NCBI GenBank assembly: GCA_030041095.1
Contig: JASHON010000029.1
Coordinates: 1 to 64,000, forward strand
Direction: 5' to 3'
DNA from: Terriglobia bacterium
GTDB lineage: Bacteria > Acidobacteriota > Terriglobia > UBA7540
Length of the DNA stretch: 64,000 bases
Positions 42,583-52,730 of this stretch are shown piece after piece. Position 1 is the first letter of the stretch, and every line of letters begins with the position of its first letter. The notes below the pieces were generated by a model. That model had not been told where the DNA came from, ran no database searches, and saw only the letters and a program-made list of their open reading frames with translations. A program made the translations under genes and the position numbers.

Positions 42583-45500
42583 ATGGACGCAGAGAGAGAG
42601 TTCGAGTCAAAGTCTAGGAGACGAGCCGGCGCTCTCCGGCCACAGTTTTCTATCAGTTGGCTCCTGGTAGTGGCGACAGCAATCAGTTCACTGGTTTACG
42701 GACAAGTGATCACGGGTCGGATCTTTGGCACGGTGCGCGACACTTCAGGCGCCGTAGTTCCGAACGCAACTGTAATTGTAACGAACCAGACTGCAGGAGT
42801 GCAGTACAAGTACACGTCGAACGGCGCAGGTTTGTACTCCGTTCCCGATCTGCCGGTTGGGGAATACATCGTATCGGTGTCGTCGCACGGGTTTAAGACC
42901 ACAAGTGTGCCAGGGATCACTGTCTCTGTTGCATCGAGCGTTCGGGTTGATGTGCAGCTTGAGGTGGGAAGTTCGACCACGAGCGTGCAGGTGAGTGGGG
43001 TAGCGACGCAACTGTCAACGACGACAGCGGCGGTCTCTGACTCAATTACTCAAAGGCTAATCGAGAATCTGCCTGTGGAAGGTAGGGATCTTCTTAATTT
43101 GGCGTTACTAACGCCGGGGGTGTCCCCGCGCGGAACCTGTCCCGTATCTTGCGTGTCGGGGAATTCGTACTTGGGGACAGATATTCCAACGGTGGATGGC
43201 GCGCGTGGGGAAAGTGTCAGCTTTACCGTGGGAGGACTGAACATCAACAATCGGACTTTTGAGACTCCCATGGAGAAGCCGCCCCTCGATTCTCTCTCTG
43301 ACTTCACCGTACTGGCCGACGATTACTCCGCCCAGTACGGTCTTGGCGATGGACAGGTTATTGCGGACACGCGTTCCGGGACAGACACGTTTCATGGATC
43401 TGCTTACGAATACCTAGAGAACACGGTTTTTGACAGCCGGTATTTTCTCGCACCAACGACAGACATCCTCCACTACAACCAGTTCGGAGCAAGCGTTGGG
43501 GGGCCGGTTCTGCTGCCAGGCTATAACGGACGAAATCGCACCTTCTTCTTTTTCAATTACGAAGGCACCCGGAGCCCGAGTGCAAACACCCAAGGGGCAC
43601 TGTTTCCAACCTCTTCCATGCTAAATGGCGATTTCTCGGCCCTGAAAAATGAGGATGGAACTCCTGACATAATTTACGATCCCCAAACGACTAATTTGAC
43701 CACCGGAACTAGGCAGCCATTTCCAGGCAACATCGTTCCATCCAACCGGATTTCCCCAGTCTCCAAAACGCTTCTGGCTGCTTACAAAACGCCCCTGACA
43801 ACAAGCTCGGCCCTGCCGTACAACTTCTACGGGCCTGTAGCTGATAACACAACTGTGGATCAGTATGTAGCCAGAGTTGATGTCGATGCAGGAAGTAAGA
43901 ACAGCTTTTCCACGCGCTACAATTTTAGTAACCCTTACCTGTTCACGGGTGCCCTGGAAAGCAACGCAACGAACACCTTGGCGCTGAGAAACCAACTCGT
44001 TGGGCAAACCTGGACCCACATATTCAGCCCCACTGCAGTGAACTCGTTTCGATTTGGCTATACTCGTCAGCTCAATGTGAACGTGCCACCCGTCGCGGCA
44101 AGCGAAGACTTACAGCAGGAGGCTGGATATGCCCATCCGACCCCGTACAACATGCTCCCTGAGATTCTCCTGAACTCGGCAAGCGGCTCTCCTTCGTTCA
44201 CCGAGATTCCATCAATTGTGGCTGGCGGGTCCGGGCAGATCCAGGAGCAGTTTCAATGGGTTGACGACATGTCGTGGATAAACGGCAAACACTCGATGAA
44301 ATTCGGTGCGGACATTCGCAGACAGCGGTGGGACACAACGGGTGAAGTCCCGGCCGGAGCCTCGGGAATGCAGTTTACTGGGGTATTCACCTCACAACTT
44401 GCATATGACCCCAGCAGTCCAACTGCAGGGCCAGGCGGCTACACCACCATAGGAGAAACGGGATCGCCCATTGCTGACTTGGATCTCGGTCAAGTGCAGC
44501 AGGAGGCTTACGGTCTCGGAACTGCTACATTCGCGTTCCGAGACTCTCAATTCAGTTGGTACGCTGAGGATTCTTACCGCCTAACCCGGCGATTCACCAT
44601 CAATTACGGTTTACGTTGGGACTATGAAGGACCAGTCGGGGAGAAGTATGGGAAGGAGTCTTGGTTCGTGGCGAATAGCCCGCCATGTCCCGAGGCTGGA
44701 GGGTGCCTGTTGACCGACGGGGTGTACAAGGGCTTGCCGTATGATCCAATAGTAAATCCCTTCCCTGGTGACGATAAGATAGCCAACGGTGGCGGGAATC
44801 CCCAATATCATAATTTCGCGCCAAGGCTATCGATCGCGTACCTCCTGGGGAAGCGCACTGTGTTTCGGGCAGGAGGCGGAATTTTCTATAGCATCTGGGA
44901 GCAATACCAAATTCCAGACGCGGTGACACAAGCTCCGTTTGGGACCGGCTATCAAATTCTTAACACCGGGACAATCACAACAAGTTCTCAATACCAACTG
45001 AACGCAGCGTGGGCCCCTCTCTCTAAGACGGCGCAAGGCTACGTGGCTCCTGGAACAGTCAGTTTAAATCCCACTTATTTGACCTGGGATGTGACACCGC
45101 GCGTCAACGATTTCAGCGCGTCCATTCAGCACCAATTTTCGAGCAATACGACCCTGGAAATTGGATACTCTGGTAAATTTGGCAATCACCTGGCAGACTT
45201 CGAACAGGCCAACACTTGCACGACTCCTCCAGGCCAGCCGTGTCAGTACAACGCCGCAGGACAGCCTCTCACGATCTACCCTAATTTCGGCGATATCTAT
45301 GCGATGATCACAACCGGCACCAGCAATTACGAGGCCGCCTACGTTCACTTTGTTCACAACTTCAGCCACGGTTTGTCGTTCGGCGCCAACTACACTTTCT
45401 CCGATATGTTTTCTACAGGCTTTGACTCTGACACGGACGATATCTTCCAGGGAGGTAACGACATTCTCAGCCTCGATGATCCCAGGCTCAAAAACTATCA

Positions 45501-46059
45501 TCGCTCTGTGATGGATGTTCCCAATGATTTTGTGGCTTATGGGCTGTACCAATTACCTTTTGGAAGAGGTCACGCACTTGGCGCCTCCGCCTCGCGTCCC
45601 ATCAACGCGATCATTGGTGGTTGGCAAGCTAGCTGGGTCACGAGCTTTGACTCGGGGATGACAGGCGATTTATCGAGTTTTGGAGCTGGGTACTTCGTCT
45701 CAGCAGACGCCTCAAAGGAATTGAAGCGACTTGATTTTCGCAAAACGGGATATTTCTTCGATCCGTCCCTCTTCACAAGTAGCCCCACTCCGTGGCCCGT
45801 TCCACCGGATTCCTTCCGAGACGCGGGTGTCAACAACTGGGACATTAGCCTTTCTAAGGCCTTCAGTATCACTGAGCGGCACAGCCTTGCCCTGCGTGCA
45901 GACTTTTTCAATGCCTTTAATCACGCTCAGTTTGAAGAGCCGGAGAGTCGGGTTTTCGAATCCGGGTTTGGAAAGTTTCTGCTAAATATGCCGAGCGACG
46001 AGGGTGTTTCACTGCGTCCTCCGCGGATCATTGAGCTGAGCTTGCGATATTCGTTTTGA
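42583..46059 (+). CDS. Oar-type TonB-dependent outer-membrane receptor (second)
   Basis: A 1158-residue receptor. A basic N-terminus and hydrophobic signal (about 25-45, ending YGQ) are followed by a carboxypeptidase-regulatory domain (GRIFGTVRDTSGAVVPNA), a plug (LPVEGRDLLNLALLTPGV) and a barrel ending in RYSF. ATG 42583 has AAGGAGG 4 bases upstream. It differs strongly from the first receptor within the barrel, so the two likely carry different ligands. It stands before the GH43-like and GH63-like genes, suggesting an oligosaccharide substrate. Confidence 0.9.
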   Translation: MDAEREFESKSRRRAGALRPQFSISWLLVVATAISSLVYGQVITGRIFGTVRDTSGAVVPNATVIVTNQTAGVQYKYTSNGAGLYSVPDLPVGEYIVSVSSHGFKTTSVPGITVSVASSVRVDVQLEVGSSTTSVQVSGVATQLSTTTAAVSDSITQRLIENLPVEGRDLLNLALLTPGVSPRGTCPVSCVSGNSYLGTDIPTVDGARGESVSFTVGGLNINNRTFETPMEKPPLDSLSDFTVLADDYSAQYGLGDGQVIADTRSGTDTFHGSAYEYLENTVFDSRYFLAPTTDILHYNQFGASVGGPVLLPGYNGRNRTFFFFNYEGTRSPSANTQGALFPTSSMLNGDFSALKNEDGTPDIIYDPQTTNLTTGTRQPFPGNIVPSNRISPVSKTLLAAYKTPLTTSSALPYNFYGPVADNTTVDQYVARVDVDAGSKNSFSTRYNFSNPYLFTGALESNATNTLALRNQLVGQTWTHIFSPTAVNSFRFGYTRQLNVNVPPVAASEDLQQEAGYAHPTPYNMLPEILLNSASGSPSFTEIPSIVAGGSGQIQEQFQWVDDMSWINGKHSMKFGADIRRQRWDTTGEVPAGASGMQFTGVFTSQLAYDPSSPTAGPGGYTTIGETGSPIADLDLGQVQQEAYGLGTATFAFRDSQFSWYAEDSYRLTRRFTINYGLRWDYEGPVGEKYGKESWFVANSPPCPEAGGCLLTDGVYKGLPYDPIVNPFPGDDKIANGGGNPQYHNFAPRLSIAYLLGKRTVFRAGGGIFYSIWEQYQIPDAVTQAPFGTGYQILNTGTITTSSQYQLNAAWAPLSKTAQGYVAPGTVSLNPTYLTWDVTPRVNDFSASIQHQFSSNTTLEIGYSGKFGNHLADFEQANTCTTPPGQPCQYNAAGQPLTIYPNFGDIYAMITTGTSNYEAAYVHFVHNFSHGLSFGANYTFSDMFSTGFDSDTDDIFQGGNDILSLDDPRLKNYHRSVMDVPNDFVAYGLYQLPFGRGHALGASASRPINAIIGGWQASWVTSFDSGMTGDLSSFGAGYFVSADASKELKRLDFRKTGYFFDPSLFTSSPTPWPVPPDSFRDAGVNNWDISLSKAFSITERHSLALRADFFNAFNHAQFEEPESRVFESGFGKFLLNMPSDEGVSLRPPRIIELSLRYSF

Positions 46060-46211
46060 ATGGCCCAACCTTTCGTTCGTTTTCGTTCAGTGCGAATCGA
46101 ATTCGTGGGTGTTTAAGGGCAAAGGATACCGCTTCGTCCAGGCATCGGTTGCAAACACTGTGGTTCTCAGACAGTGCACGCGTGGCGGGCAGGTAATCCC
46201 GTCAAGGGTTT

Positions 46212-46227
46212 GCTGGACCTGTCCAGC
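46212..46227. repeat. Perfect palindrome between receptor and GH43-like gene
   Basis: GCTGGAC-CT-GTCCAGC, 7-base arms, 97 bases before the GH43-like start. It could be an operator or part of a weak terminator for the receptor gene; no T-run follows. Confidence 0.35.
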
Positions 46228-46323
46228 GGAAACAAATAGTGCCTTGTATGGCGCCATGCAACGCGGGTGATACTCGATCGGGACTCAACTTGCCGTGAAC
46301 TCTATGAGGAGGCCTAAAGAGTA

Positions 46324-47946
46324 ATGAAGCGCCGCGATTTTGTTAAGGAAATCGGGGCGATAGTTGGCGCGATATGCGTCGAACCGTCGTTTGCGCCCGA
46401 AAAGACGTTTGCATCATTACAGCCTGCAGTCCACGGGAGTTGGGAAGTCGTCCGAGGTCCGCGGAATGCCTGGACGATAACTCGCACTTCCTTATCGTGT
46501 AACGGCAGCGGCCAAGGGAGGTATTGGATAGTTTCGCCGCACCCCGTCTCCGGAAACTGGCTCCTAGAGGCAACCTTTGAGAACGATCCGGGTAACGAGA
46601 GGCAAGGGCTGCTCTTCGGTGTTCAAGGTAAGGGAGATTCGGGATACCTCCTGGAGTGGAGCAGCGGTCTTACATTGTGGGAATTCGAAAACGATTCGTT
46701 CACCGAGGTCTCTCACTGGTCAGCATCGCGCCGTCGCGCGCAGAGTCCGACGACCGTCGTCGTGATGAAAACGGGAGCAACTTACGCATTCAAACTCAAC
46801 GGCACTCTGATCAACACGATCTGTAACCCGAGTTGGCGACGTACGGACCATGGGTTTATCAAGGGAAAAGAGCCGGATTCCGGTCATTATGGTTTCGCCC
46901 TTTCCCGGACCGGTACCATCACGGAGGTGAGGTGCAGGTCGATTGAGCTGGCTGTGAAATGCGCCTGTAACCCCGTGCTTCCGCCAAAGGGACCACCGGG
47001 CAGTTGGGACGCGATGCAGGCGTTCCCCGGAGGCGTATTACGCGTGGGAGATCTGTTTTACCTGGACTACACAGGGATTGACGCTTCGGATCCCTCGCAA
47101 GAGGGCGGCGGATTCGGTCGTCTCGGACTTGCGACGAGCCACGATCTACTGGCATGGGCCCAGGACCCGAACAACCCTGTGCTCGGTCCGGGCCCAGCAG
47201 GCGCCTGGGATAGTAACCATCTCCAATTTGGTCCCATCACGAGAACTGCCGACGGCGGTTACGCCGTCACCTACCAGGCCTGGGATCCCATGACAAAACG
47301 CTGGCATGGAATTGGAGTCGCATTTGCGAAGACACCCCTCGGCCCTTATCTCAAATACAAAGACAATCCGGTGCTTCGCCCTAGCGCGAACCCGAGGGAG
47401 TTTGACGGTGAACACATACACCTGCACACGATCATTCGGAAGCCGGATGGTTCCTATGCAATGCTCTACACCGGCTTCTCCAGTGGATACGCTGCAGGAA
47501 GGCCGGGAGATCGTGGTGGATTGGCGACGAGTTGGGACCTAATTCATTGGGTCAAGTATCGAGGGAACCCAGTTTTCGATCTTGGCCCCTCTGGCGAGTG
47601 GGACGATGGGCATGTACGACCAAAAGGACTCGTGTGGATGAGAGGCTGGTACTACATGTTCCATGAGGGTGCGCATTTTGACGGTAAGGTCTGGTTTGAC
47701 GAGGTGGGAATGGCACGTTCGAAGGATCTGATACACTGGCAGCGCTTCCCACACAATCCAATTATTCCACTGGACACTAACTCGGGTCGCGACACTCTCG
47801 TGACGGAGTGGCCGAATGCCATCGTAAATCGTGGGAAGCTCCATGTCATCTATTGGGGGGGATCTCCTGGAAACATCGGGATATCCTTAGCCCGGATTCC
47901 GACTCGCGTCATCGATAACTGGGAGAAACCGGTACCATCCGATTAG
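46324..47946 (+). CDS. Tat-exported GH43/GH32-like five-bladed propeller with LamG-like domain
   Basis: A 540-residue protein with a twin-arginine signal (MKRRDFVKEIG), an N-terminal LamG/DUF1080-type beta-sandwich (about 35-215) and a five-bladed propeller (about 216-540) with repeated SxDLIHW/SHDLLAW blade ends and NPVLGPG/NPVLRPS loops typical of GH43, GH32, GH68 and GH130 relatives. A catalytic trio could not be fixed by eye. AGGAGG lies 11 bases before the ATG. It probably acts on an extracytoplasmic oligosaccharide. Confidence 0.72.
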   Translation: MKRRDFVKEIGAIVGAICVEPSFAPEKTFASLQPAVHGSWEVVRGPRNAWTITRTSLSCNGSGQGRYWIVSPHPVSGNWLLEATFENDPGNERQGLLFGVQGKGDSGYLLEWSSGLTLWEFENDSFTEVSHWSASRRRAQSPTTVVVMKTGATYAFKLNGTLINTICNPSWRRTDHGFIKGKEPDSGHYGFALSRTGTITEVRCRSIELAVKCACNPVLPPKGPPGSWDAMQAFPGGVLRVGDLFYLDYTGIDASDPSQEGGGFGRLGLATSHDLLAWAQDPNNPVLGPGPAGAWDSNHLQFGPITRTADGGYAVTYQAWDPMTKRWHGIGVAFAKTPLGPYLKYKDNPVLRPSANPREFDGEHIHLHTIIRKPDGSYAMLYTGFSSGYAAGRPGDRGGLATSWDLIHWVKYRGNPVFDLGPSGEWDDGHVRPKGLVWMRGWYYMFHEGAHFDGKVWFDEVGMARSKDLIHWQRFPHNPIIPLDTNSGRDTLVTEWPNAIVNRGKLHVIYWGGSPGNIGISLARIPTRVIDNWEKPVPSD

Positions 47947-48146
47947 CCTCGGCGGGTGGGTGTCGGCATATCCCGCCTTGTTCTGTTGGGAAACAGGGTA
48001 AAGCGGAGTGACGTAGAGAAAAAATGGTACACGTCCGAATGCGAGAGAAATAACCGGGCAAGTTGCGAAGTCTATAAACCTCCGGTACGATCATTCCCCG
48101 GTCTTGCCAAGACGAGTACAGGTCCAAAAAACGGAGTTACCGGCTC

Positions 48147-50627
48147 ATGAACAGGCGACAAGCAATACGAAGCGGCCTCATATGTGCTACCGGACTGCCC
48201 AGCGCTAAGAGTTTGATAGCAAGCGAAAAGGCCTCACTGAGAGACTTCCCGGTCGATCTTCCGGGCGAAAGCGACAGTGCCGGATTAGCCAAAGGCGACA
48301 TCTATGAGCTGCTGGGTTTTGCCACAATGAGCGGCGAGGATCCAGTTCGGATGTGGAGGCGCCTTAACCCCGTACAGCAATGGCGAGTGGGCCCCATCGC
48401 GCCCAACTCATGGTCTGGCTGCATTTTTGTCGCTGACGATGCCGATATCTTCGGTTTTCGAACGCTCTCCCTCCCCCAAGCCTGGATGGAACGGTTTAAC
48501 GGCGGTTCGCGTAGCGAGTACTGCGCCGGCCTTTTCGATTCTTGGTGGCAGTCCTGGGCTGGCAGGGAGGTCCCTCACTCGGCCGGGGACCCGGGCTGGT
48601 GGAAAAGAGTTGGACCCAAGGCTCCTGATAATTCATATGCCGAGTTAGTCTGGCAGATGCCGGATGGGGGTCCAGAGGTTACCTACGAATTCGCCCGGAC
48701 GGATCAAAATGAAGTAGTCGGACGGTTTATCCACTCAGAACCTGCCGATCTCGTCGTGCAGGCGTACGTGCCCTGGGACAACGACCCGCCCCGTTTTGCT
48801 GTTTTGTACTCGGACGGCCCTCGGCAGCATTTACTTCGAGGTCGTGCGTGGACACCGGGGACCCGAGACGGAATGAGGTTCTCCCTGGCTTTCAGCGCGA
48901 ATACCGAAGACACGGTCGGTGTCGGAACCGGGCGGTGGCACGGGTATTTCGCGAAGCTTAAGACACTTTATTTCTGCGGGCGACAAGGGCAGAGGTACGC
49001 AGAGCTAGAGGAAAAGACTCGGGCTTGGTTGGAGAATGGACGAATCGACACGGTTCTCCAGCAGAATCGGCAGCGGTATTTGAGCACGCGTCCCAGAGGC
49101 ACTGGATGGCTCGCCGAAGCCCCTGATGGGATCACCAACCAGCTCGAGTGGAGCGAGGTGTATACACCATCACGACGTCGTTCGTATGTATCCGTCAGTC
49201 GTAAATGGGCACAAGCAAACAATTCTGCGCCGGATTTCCTTTGGGATAGTTTTTTCAATGGACTGTTAGTGTGCCAGGAGGACGAGCCTAAGGCCTTCGG
49301 AATGATTCGCGACATCACGTCCTGGCAGAACGATCAGGGTATGTTCTGTCAGTACGGCCAATGGGTGACCCAGCCTGATCGCTGGATTTTCCCCGTGGCC
49401 TGGGGGCACTCGCAGTACCCCATCGGCAGCCTGCTGGTGTCCAAAATCTATCTCCGACGTCCCGATCAGGCCTTCCTCAAAGAGATCTATCCGCGCTTGT
49501 TGAAAAACCACCGGTGGTGGTTTGCGGATCGCGGTGACGGACAACCCTGGCGCGACGGCAACAAGAACGGTTTGTTGGAATTAGGATCGAATTACCCCGA
49601 GGAAATCCCTTATCAAGATCGAGAGCAAACTGCCTACTTTGAGTCGGGCGACGATAGTCCGGAATGGTGGCACGTGGCTCGGTACAACAATCACACGCAG
49701 ACCCTGGAGCAGGATACGGTTGAGCGGAATTGCCTTTATGCGATGGATTGCTGGATTTTGGCATGGATAGCGCAACACTTGGGCCAATCCAGTGATGCTG
49801 AGGCTCTTACCGCTGAACACCGCCGCATGGTTGCAACCATTAATCGCTTGCTATGGGATCCGTCACGCCGCTGCTACTATAATCGACGTTGGGAAGACGT
49901 TGATGGAGATCCTTTCTTTCCCCAGATGGGCCCGGACATTTTCCTTTCACTCTTAGGTAAGGTCGCTAACAGCCAACAAGAACGCGCGCTCCGTCGGCTT
50001 TTCCATGATCCTAAGAAATTTGCGGGCGAATGGATTCTCCCGACGATCAGTCGGGACAATCCCTTGTTCTCCGAGCAAGACTATTGGCGCGGGAAGGTTT
50101 GGCCGCCTATCAACTGGCTGGTCTACCAGGGACTCAAGATCTACGAATGGGATCACGAGGCGAGGCTGTTGGCCGAATCCAGCGCGAAGATGTTCCTGAA
50201 CGCGTGGCGCGAGAAGGGCGAATGCCACGAGAATTTCAGCGCGATCACTGGAGAAGGAACTGGCCAAAGCGATCCTCACTACACTTGGGGGGCTCTTATG
50301 GCCTTGATCGCTATTGAAGAGCTCGTCGATATTAATCCTTGGCAGGGCCTTCGTTTTGGCAATCTCGATCCGGTCGCGCCCGCCGTGATCGAGCGGTATC
50401 CTGTTGCGGGTTCGTCGTATGACGTTGAGCAATCTCCCAAAGGCTTAGAGATTAGGCGGGACGGCCAGTTGCTTTTCGCAGCGGATGGTCCCGCGGAGAT
50501 TCGGCAGGTGGAATTTCGGGGTCGAGAAGTCAGTTACGAATTGCGCTGCACCAAGCCTGTTCGGCTGCGTGTGCGCAGTCAACCGCCGCGCGCGTTCACG
50601 CCGGGCCTCTGGAAGGAAATCCAGTAA
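48147..50627 (+). CDS. GH63-like glycoside hydrolase (MGH1-type alpha/alpha barrel)
   Basis: An 826-residue protein. The N-terminus (MNRRQAIRSGLI) resembles a short twin-arginine signal. An N-terminal beta domain precedes a C-terminal (alpha/alpha)6 barrel with ESGDDSPEW near residue 499 (acid aspartate motif of GH63/MGH1 enzymes), YWRGKVWPPINWLVYQGLK, ENFSAITGEG near 695 (base glutamate) and YTWGAL. Relatives hydrolyse alpha-glucosides, mannosylglycerate or trehalose-like linkages. It lies 200 bases after the GH43-like gene and convergent with the membrane regulator. Confidence 0.82.
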   Translation: MNRRQAIRSGLICATGLPSAKSLIASEKASLRDFPVDLPGESDSAGLAKGDIYELLGFATMSGEDPVRMWRRLNPVQQWRVGPIAPNSWSGCIFVADDADIFGFRTLSLPQAWMERFNGGSRSEYCAGLFDSWWQSWAGREVPHSAGDPGWWKRVGPKAPDNSYAELVWQMPDGGPEVTYEFARTDQNEVVGRFIHSEPADLVVQAYVPWDNDPPRFAVLYSDGPRQHLLRGRAWTPGTRDGMRFSLAFSANTEDTVGVGTGRWHGYFAKLKTLYFCGRQGQRYAELEEKTRAWLENGRIDTVLQQNRQRYLSTRPRGTGWLAEAPDGITNQLEWSEVYTPSRRRSYVSVSRKWAQANNSAPDFLWDSFFNGLLVCQEDEPKAFGMIRDITSWQNDQGMFCQYGQWVTQPDRWIFPVAWGHSQYPIGSLLVSKIYLRRPDQAFLKEIYPRLLKNHRWWFADRGDGQPWRDGNKNGLLELGSNYPEEIPYQDREQTAYFESGDDSPEWWHVARYNNHTQTLEQDTVERNCLYAMDCWILAWIAQHLGQSSDAEALTAEHRRMVATINRLLWDPSRRCYYNRRWEDVDGDPFFPQMGPDIFLSLLGKVANSQQERALRRLFHDPKKFAGEWILPTISRDNPLFSEQDYWRGKVWPPINWLVYQGLKIYEWDHEARLLAESSAKMFLNAWREKGECHENFSAITGEGTGQSDPHYTWGALMALIAIEELVDINPWQGLRFGNLDPVAPAVIERYPVAGSSYDVEQSPKGLEIRRDGQLLFAADGPAEIRQVEFRGREVSYELRCTKPVRLRVRSQPPRAFTPGLWKEIQ

Positions 50628-50733
50628 TCCGTGTGCTGACCACGAGTTTCGGCTGGCACTGGTCCGCCCTTCCGGCGCCGGCAAAATTCATGGTGAGAAG
50701 GTCAGGCTAGGACGGTTCCTGATTCACGGTTTG

Positions 50734-52131
50734 TCAATTGGCGATGACCCTCACTACGTGCACGTGCAGAACATCGATCCCGTCCACCAGTTCAACCCGC
50801 AGAAGGGACTCAAAGTGGTCCGGCAGTGCCTTGCGGCTGCCGGTCTTGCTTGCTAGCTTTTCCAAGATTTGTCGCAACCCGGCTTCTGAGAAGGCGAACT
50901 CGGTGGCGCCAGCCGTACCGGAAGTGGACAGCCCCGCCAGCTCTACAATACGCCGTCCCGGAGCAATGCCGGGTAGCACGTCAAAGATGGCGTAATCTGC
51001 AAGGAGCACATGCGTGCGAGGATCTCGCTCCACCTCATAATACCGATTCCGCGCGGTCTTCGCGGTAGTGTCCACCAAGCGTCCATTCCACAGTAAAGGG
51101 ATGCCCCGTGGCTGCTGGAATATGAATCGCTGTCCGAGACGAATATCGGCCAAGAACTGGTTCTGGAACGGCGATCCGAGGAAAATCACGTTGTCATTCC
51201 TCAGGTCGCTGATCGTGACGAGGGGAGCTCGTTTAACGATGACATTTGCGCCCAATGGCGAGAGCAAATTGGTGAGGCGCTGCACGCTCAACACCTCGCC
51301 CGTCCCGGTATAGCCGTCTTCGTAATAAAGGGGGCCAGCGATTTTAACTAGCGAAGGACTCAAGGTACCGGCAAGCGAATCGTCCCTGCTGACCGAAGCG
51401 CCACGGTCTCCGACGGCTCCGCCGCGGAAGCTAAGAAGATCCCCCGTTTGGCTCTCAAGGAACACCGCATTGGTGTAGCCAATGACGATCGTTTTGCCAT
51501 TACTGAGAAAGCCGTTCCAGAATGAGTGCAGCAGCGGTGAGTGAGTGGACCAGTTTGTAGAGCGTTCGCGAACCGCAACCACGTGTAATCCGACGGATAC
51601 GCCTCCGAGGAAGATCAGAGCCGCAAACAGTAGAGCAGCCCCGGCAATCATCGCCACCCGGCGCCTGATCGCTGGGATCCTTGTGGGCGATGTCTCGCGA
51701 AAGGGCAATAGGAGGCTCTCGGCCAGGGGAGGAGTTGCTGATGCCTCCTCCACTTTAGAACTGAGTGACCTTACAGAGAAACTGGGGATATAGTGCCCCG
51801 TCGGAATCGCGATCACAATGTGATCTGACTTGCCGACCGTCTCGTAGTATTCCTTGAGCTTTTGCCTTAGGCGGTAAGCCTGGGTGCGGACAATCGTGTT
51901 TGTGGTGGGATCGAAGTCGGATGGGCGGCCTAAGACCTCCGTTCCAATCGTGTACTCACTGACTTCAGCAATCCGCCCCTCAATCGCCTTGCCCGCGACA
52001 AATTGTAAGAATTGTTTCAGCAACGGCGCATGGCAAAACATGGGCGAGTCAACAATCCGCGTGAGTTGCGCACGGATCTCCTCTGCGCCAAGCTCATAGC
52101 CAAGTCCGCTTAGACCATCACCGCTAGCCAC
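50734..52131 (-). CDS. Membrane-anchored winged-helix regulator
   Basis: A 465-residue protein. Its N-terminal domain (about 14-115) has the pattern common in Acidobacteriota: LLKQFLQFVAGKAIEG, EYTIGTEVLGRPSDFDP, IVRTQAYRLRQKLKEYY, ending GHYIP, resembling an OmpR/CadC-type DNA-binding winged helix. One transmembrane helix follows (about 158-187), then an approximately 280-residue extracytoplasmic domain with a mixed alpha/beta pattern. A sensor that reads a periplasmic ligand and controls the adjacent glycan genes is plausible. GTG 52131 is the start; no strong ribosome site was seen. Confidence 0.7.
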   Translation of the reverse strand: MASGDGLSGLGYELGAEEIRAQLTRIVDSPMFCHAPLLKQFLQFVAGKAIEGRIAEVSEYTIGTEVLGRPSDFDPTTNTIVRTQAYRLRQKLKEYYETVGKSDHIVIAIPTGHYIPSFSVRSLSSKVEEASATPPLAESLLLPFRETSPTRIPAIRRRVAMIAGAALLFAALIFLGGVSVGLHVVAVRERSTNWSTHSPLLHSFWNGFLSNGKTIVIGYTNAVFLESQTGDLLSFRGGAVGDRGASVSRDDSLAGTLSPSLVKIAGPLYYEDGYTGTGEVLSVQRLTNLLSPLGANVIVKRAPLVTISDLRNDNVIFLGSPFQNQFLADIRLGQRFIFQQPRGIPLLWNGRLVDTTAKTARNRYYEVERDPRTHVLLADYAIFDVLPGIAPGRRIVELAGLSTSGTAGATEFAFSEAGLRQILEKLASKTGSRKALPDHFESLLRVELVDGIDVLHVHVVRVIAN

Positions 52132-52382
52132 TTGACTTATAACCCCAATAACTCAGGCCGTTTCTGGGTCCCTAGTGTATCACACAACTTGATCCGACAG
52201 ACAAGCCGCTAAAGCTCCTTTGCAGTTGGGTAGATTACAAACGCTGGCGACAGTTCCCGGGACACTTCTTTCGCACTGGCCCGCGTCGAGGCCTTCCGCC
52301 GCCTGCTGCGCGGCGAGTTGGATCACGCTGCTGACTTCGCTTCGGCTTCGCAGCTCGGGTCTATTTTTGGCCTCTTGTTTGT

Positions 52383-52523
52383 CCTGTCTTGAAAATGCGA
52401 CGGTATTTCGGCACCAGGGTGCATTGGAGATCGGAACGGCGCATTTTCATAGTTTCGCGGGTGTCGCGAAGCCACATGACCAACTGACACGAAGCGGCTT
52501 CGATCAATCCCAAAATGTAGAAA
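52383..52523. repeat. Dispersed noncoding repeat, copy 2
   Basis: It starts with CCTGTCTTGAAAAT and ends with a 70-base block nearly identical to 2399-2468 (about 88% by eye), with an unrelated stretch of about 57 bases between the two conserved ends. Same orientation as copy 1, 50 kb away. Confidence 0.65.
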
Positions 52524-52661
52524 TTCCAGGGCCCGCGAGGCCGCGGCAGGCCTCGCGGACTTTCCCGGATGCAAGCGGCAGCCGCTTCTCCCCTCACCAA
52601 AGGGTGTGACGCAGGTCACCGCGAAGTAATTCGACCCTGACGTATCCTGAGCTTGCAGCAT

Positions 52662-52725
52662 AGGCAGGAGGCCGTTTGCCGGGCCGGATGGCGAGCGCCG
52701 GCCTTCCAGGCAAAGCCTCCTGCCT
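52662..52725 (-). terminator. Large hairpin downstream of hppA
   Basis: AGGCAGGAGGC (52662-52672) pairs with GCCTCCTGCCT (52715-52725). The stem extends inward through TTTGCC/GGCAAA, and a GGCCGG/CCGGCC hairpin fills the loop. It lies a few bases after the hppA stop on the minus strand. No T-run follows, so it could protect the message end instead of terminating transcription. Confidence 0.45.
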
Positions 52726-52730
52726 GAGTC

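Larger units (their letters stand above)
52132..52730. other. Intergenic region rich in repeats between regulator and hppA
   Basis: About 600 bases without a credible gene. It holds copy 2 of the dispersed repeat (52383-52523) and a large hairpin next to the hppA stop (52662-52725). The small frames seen here translate the repeat and are noncoding. Confidence 0.5.
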
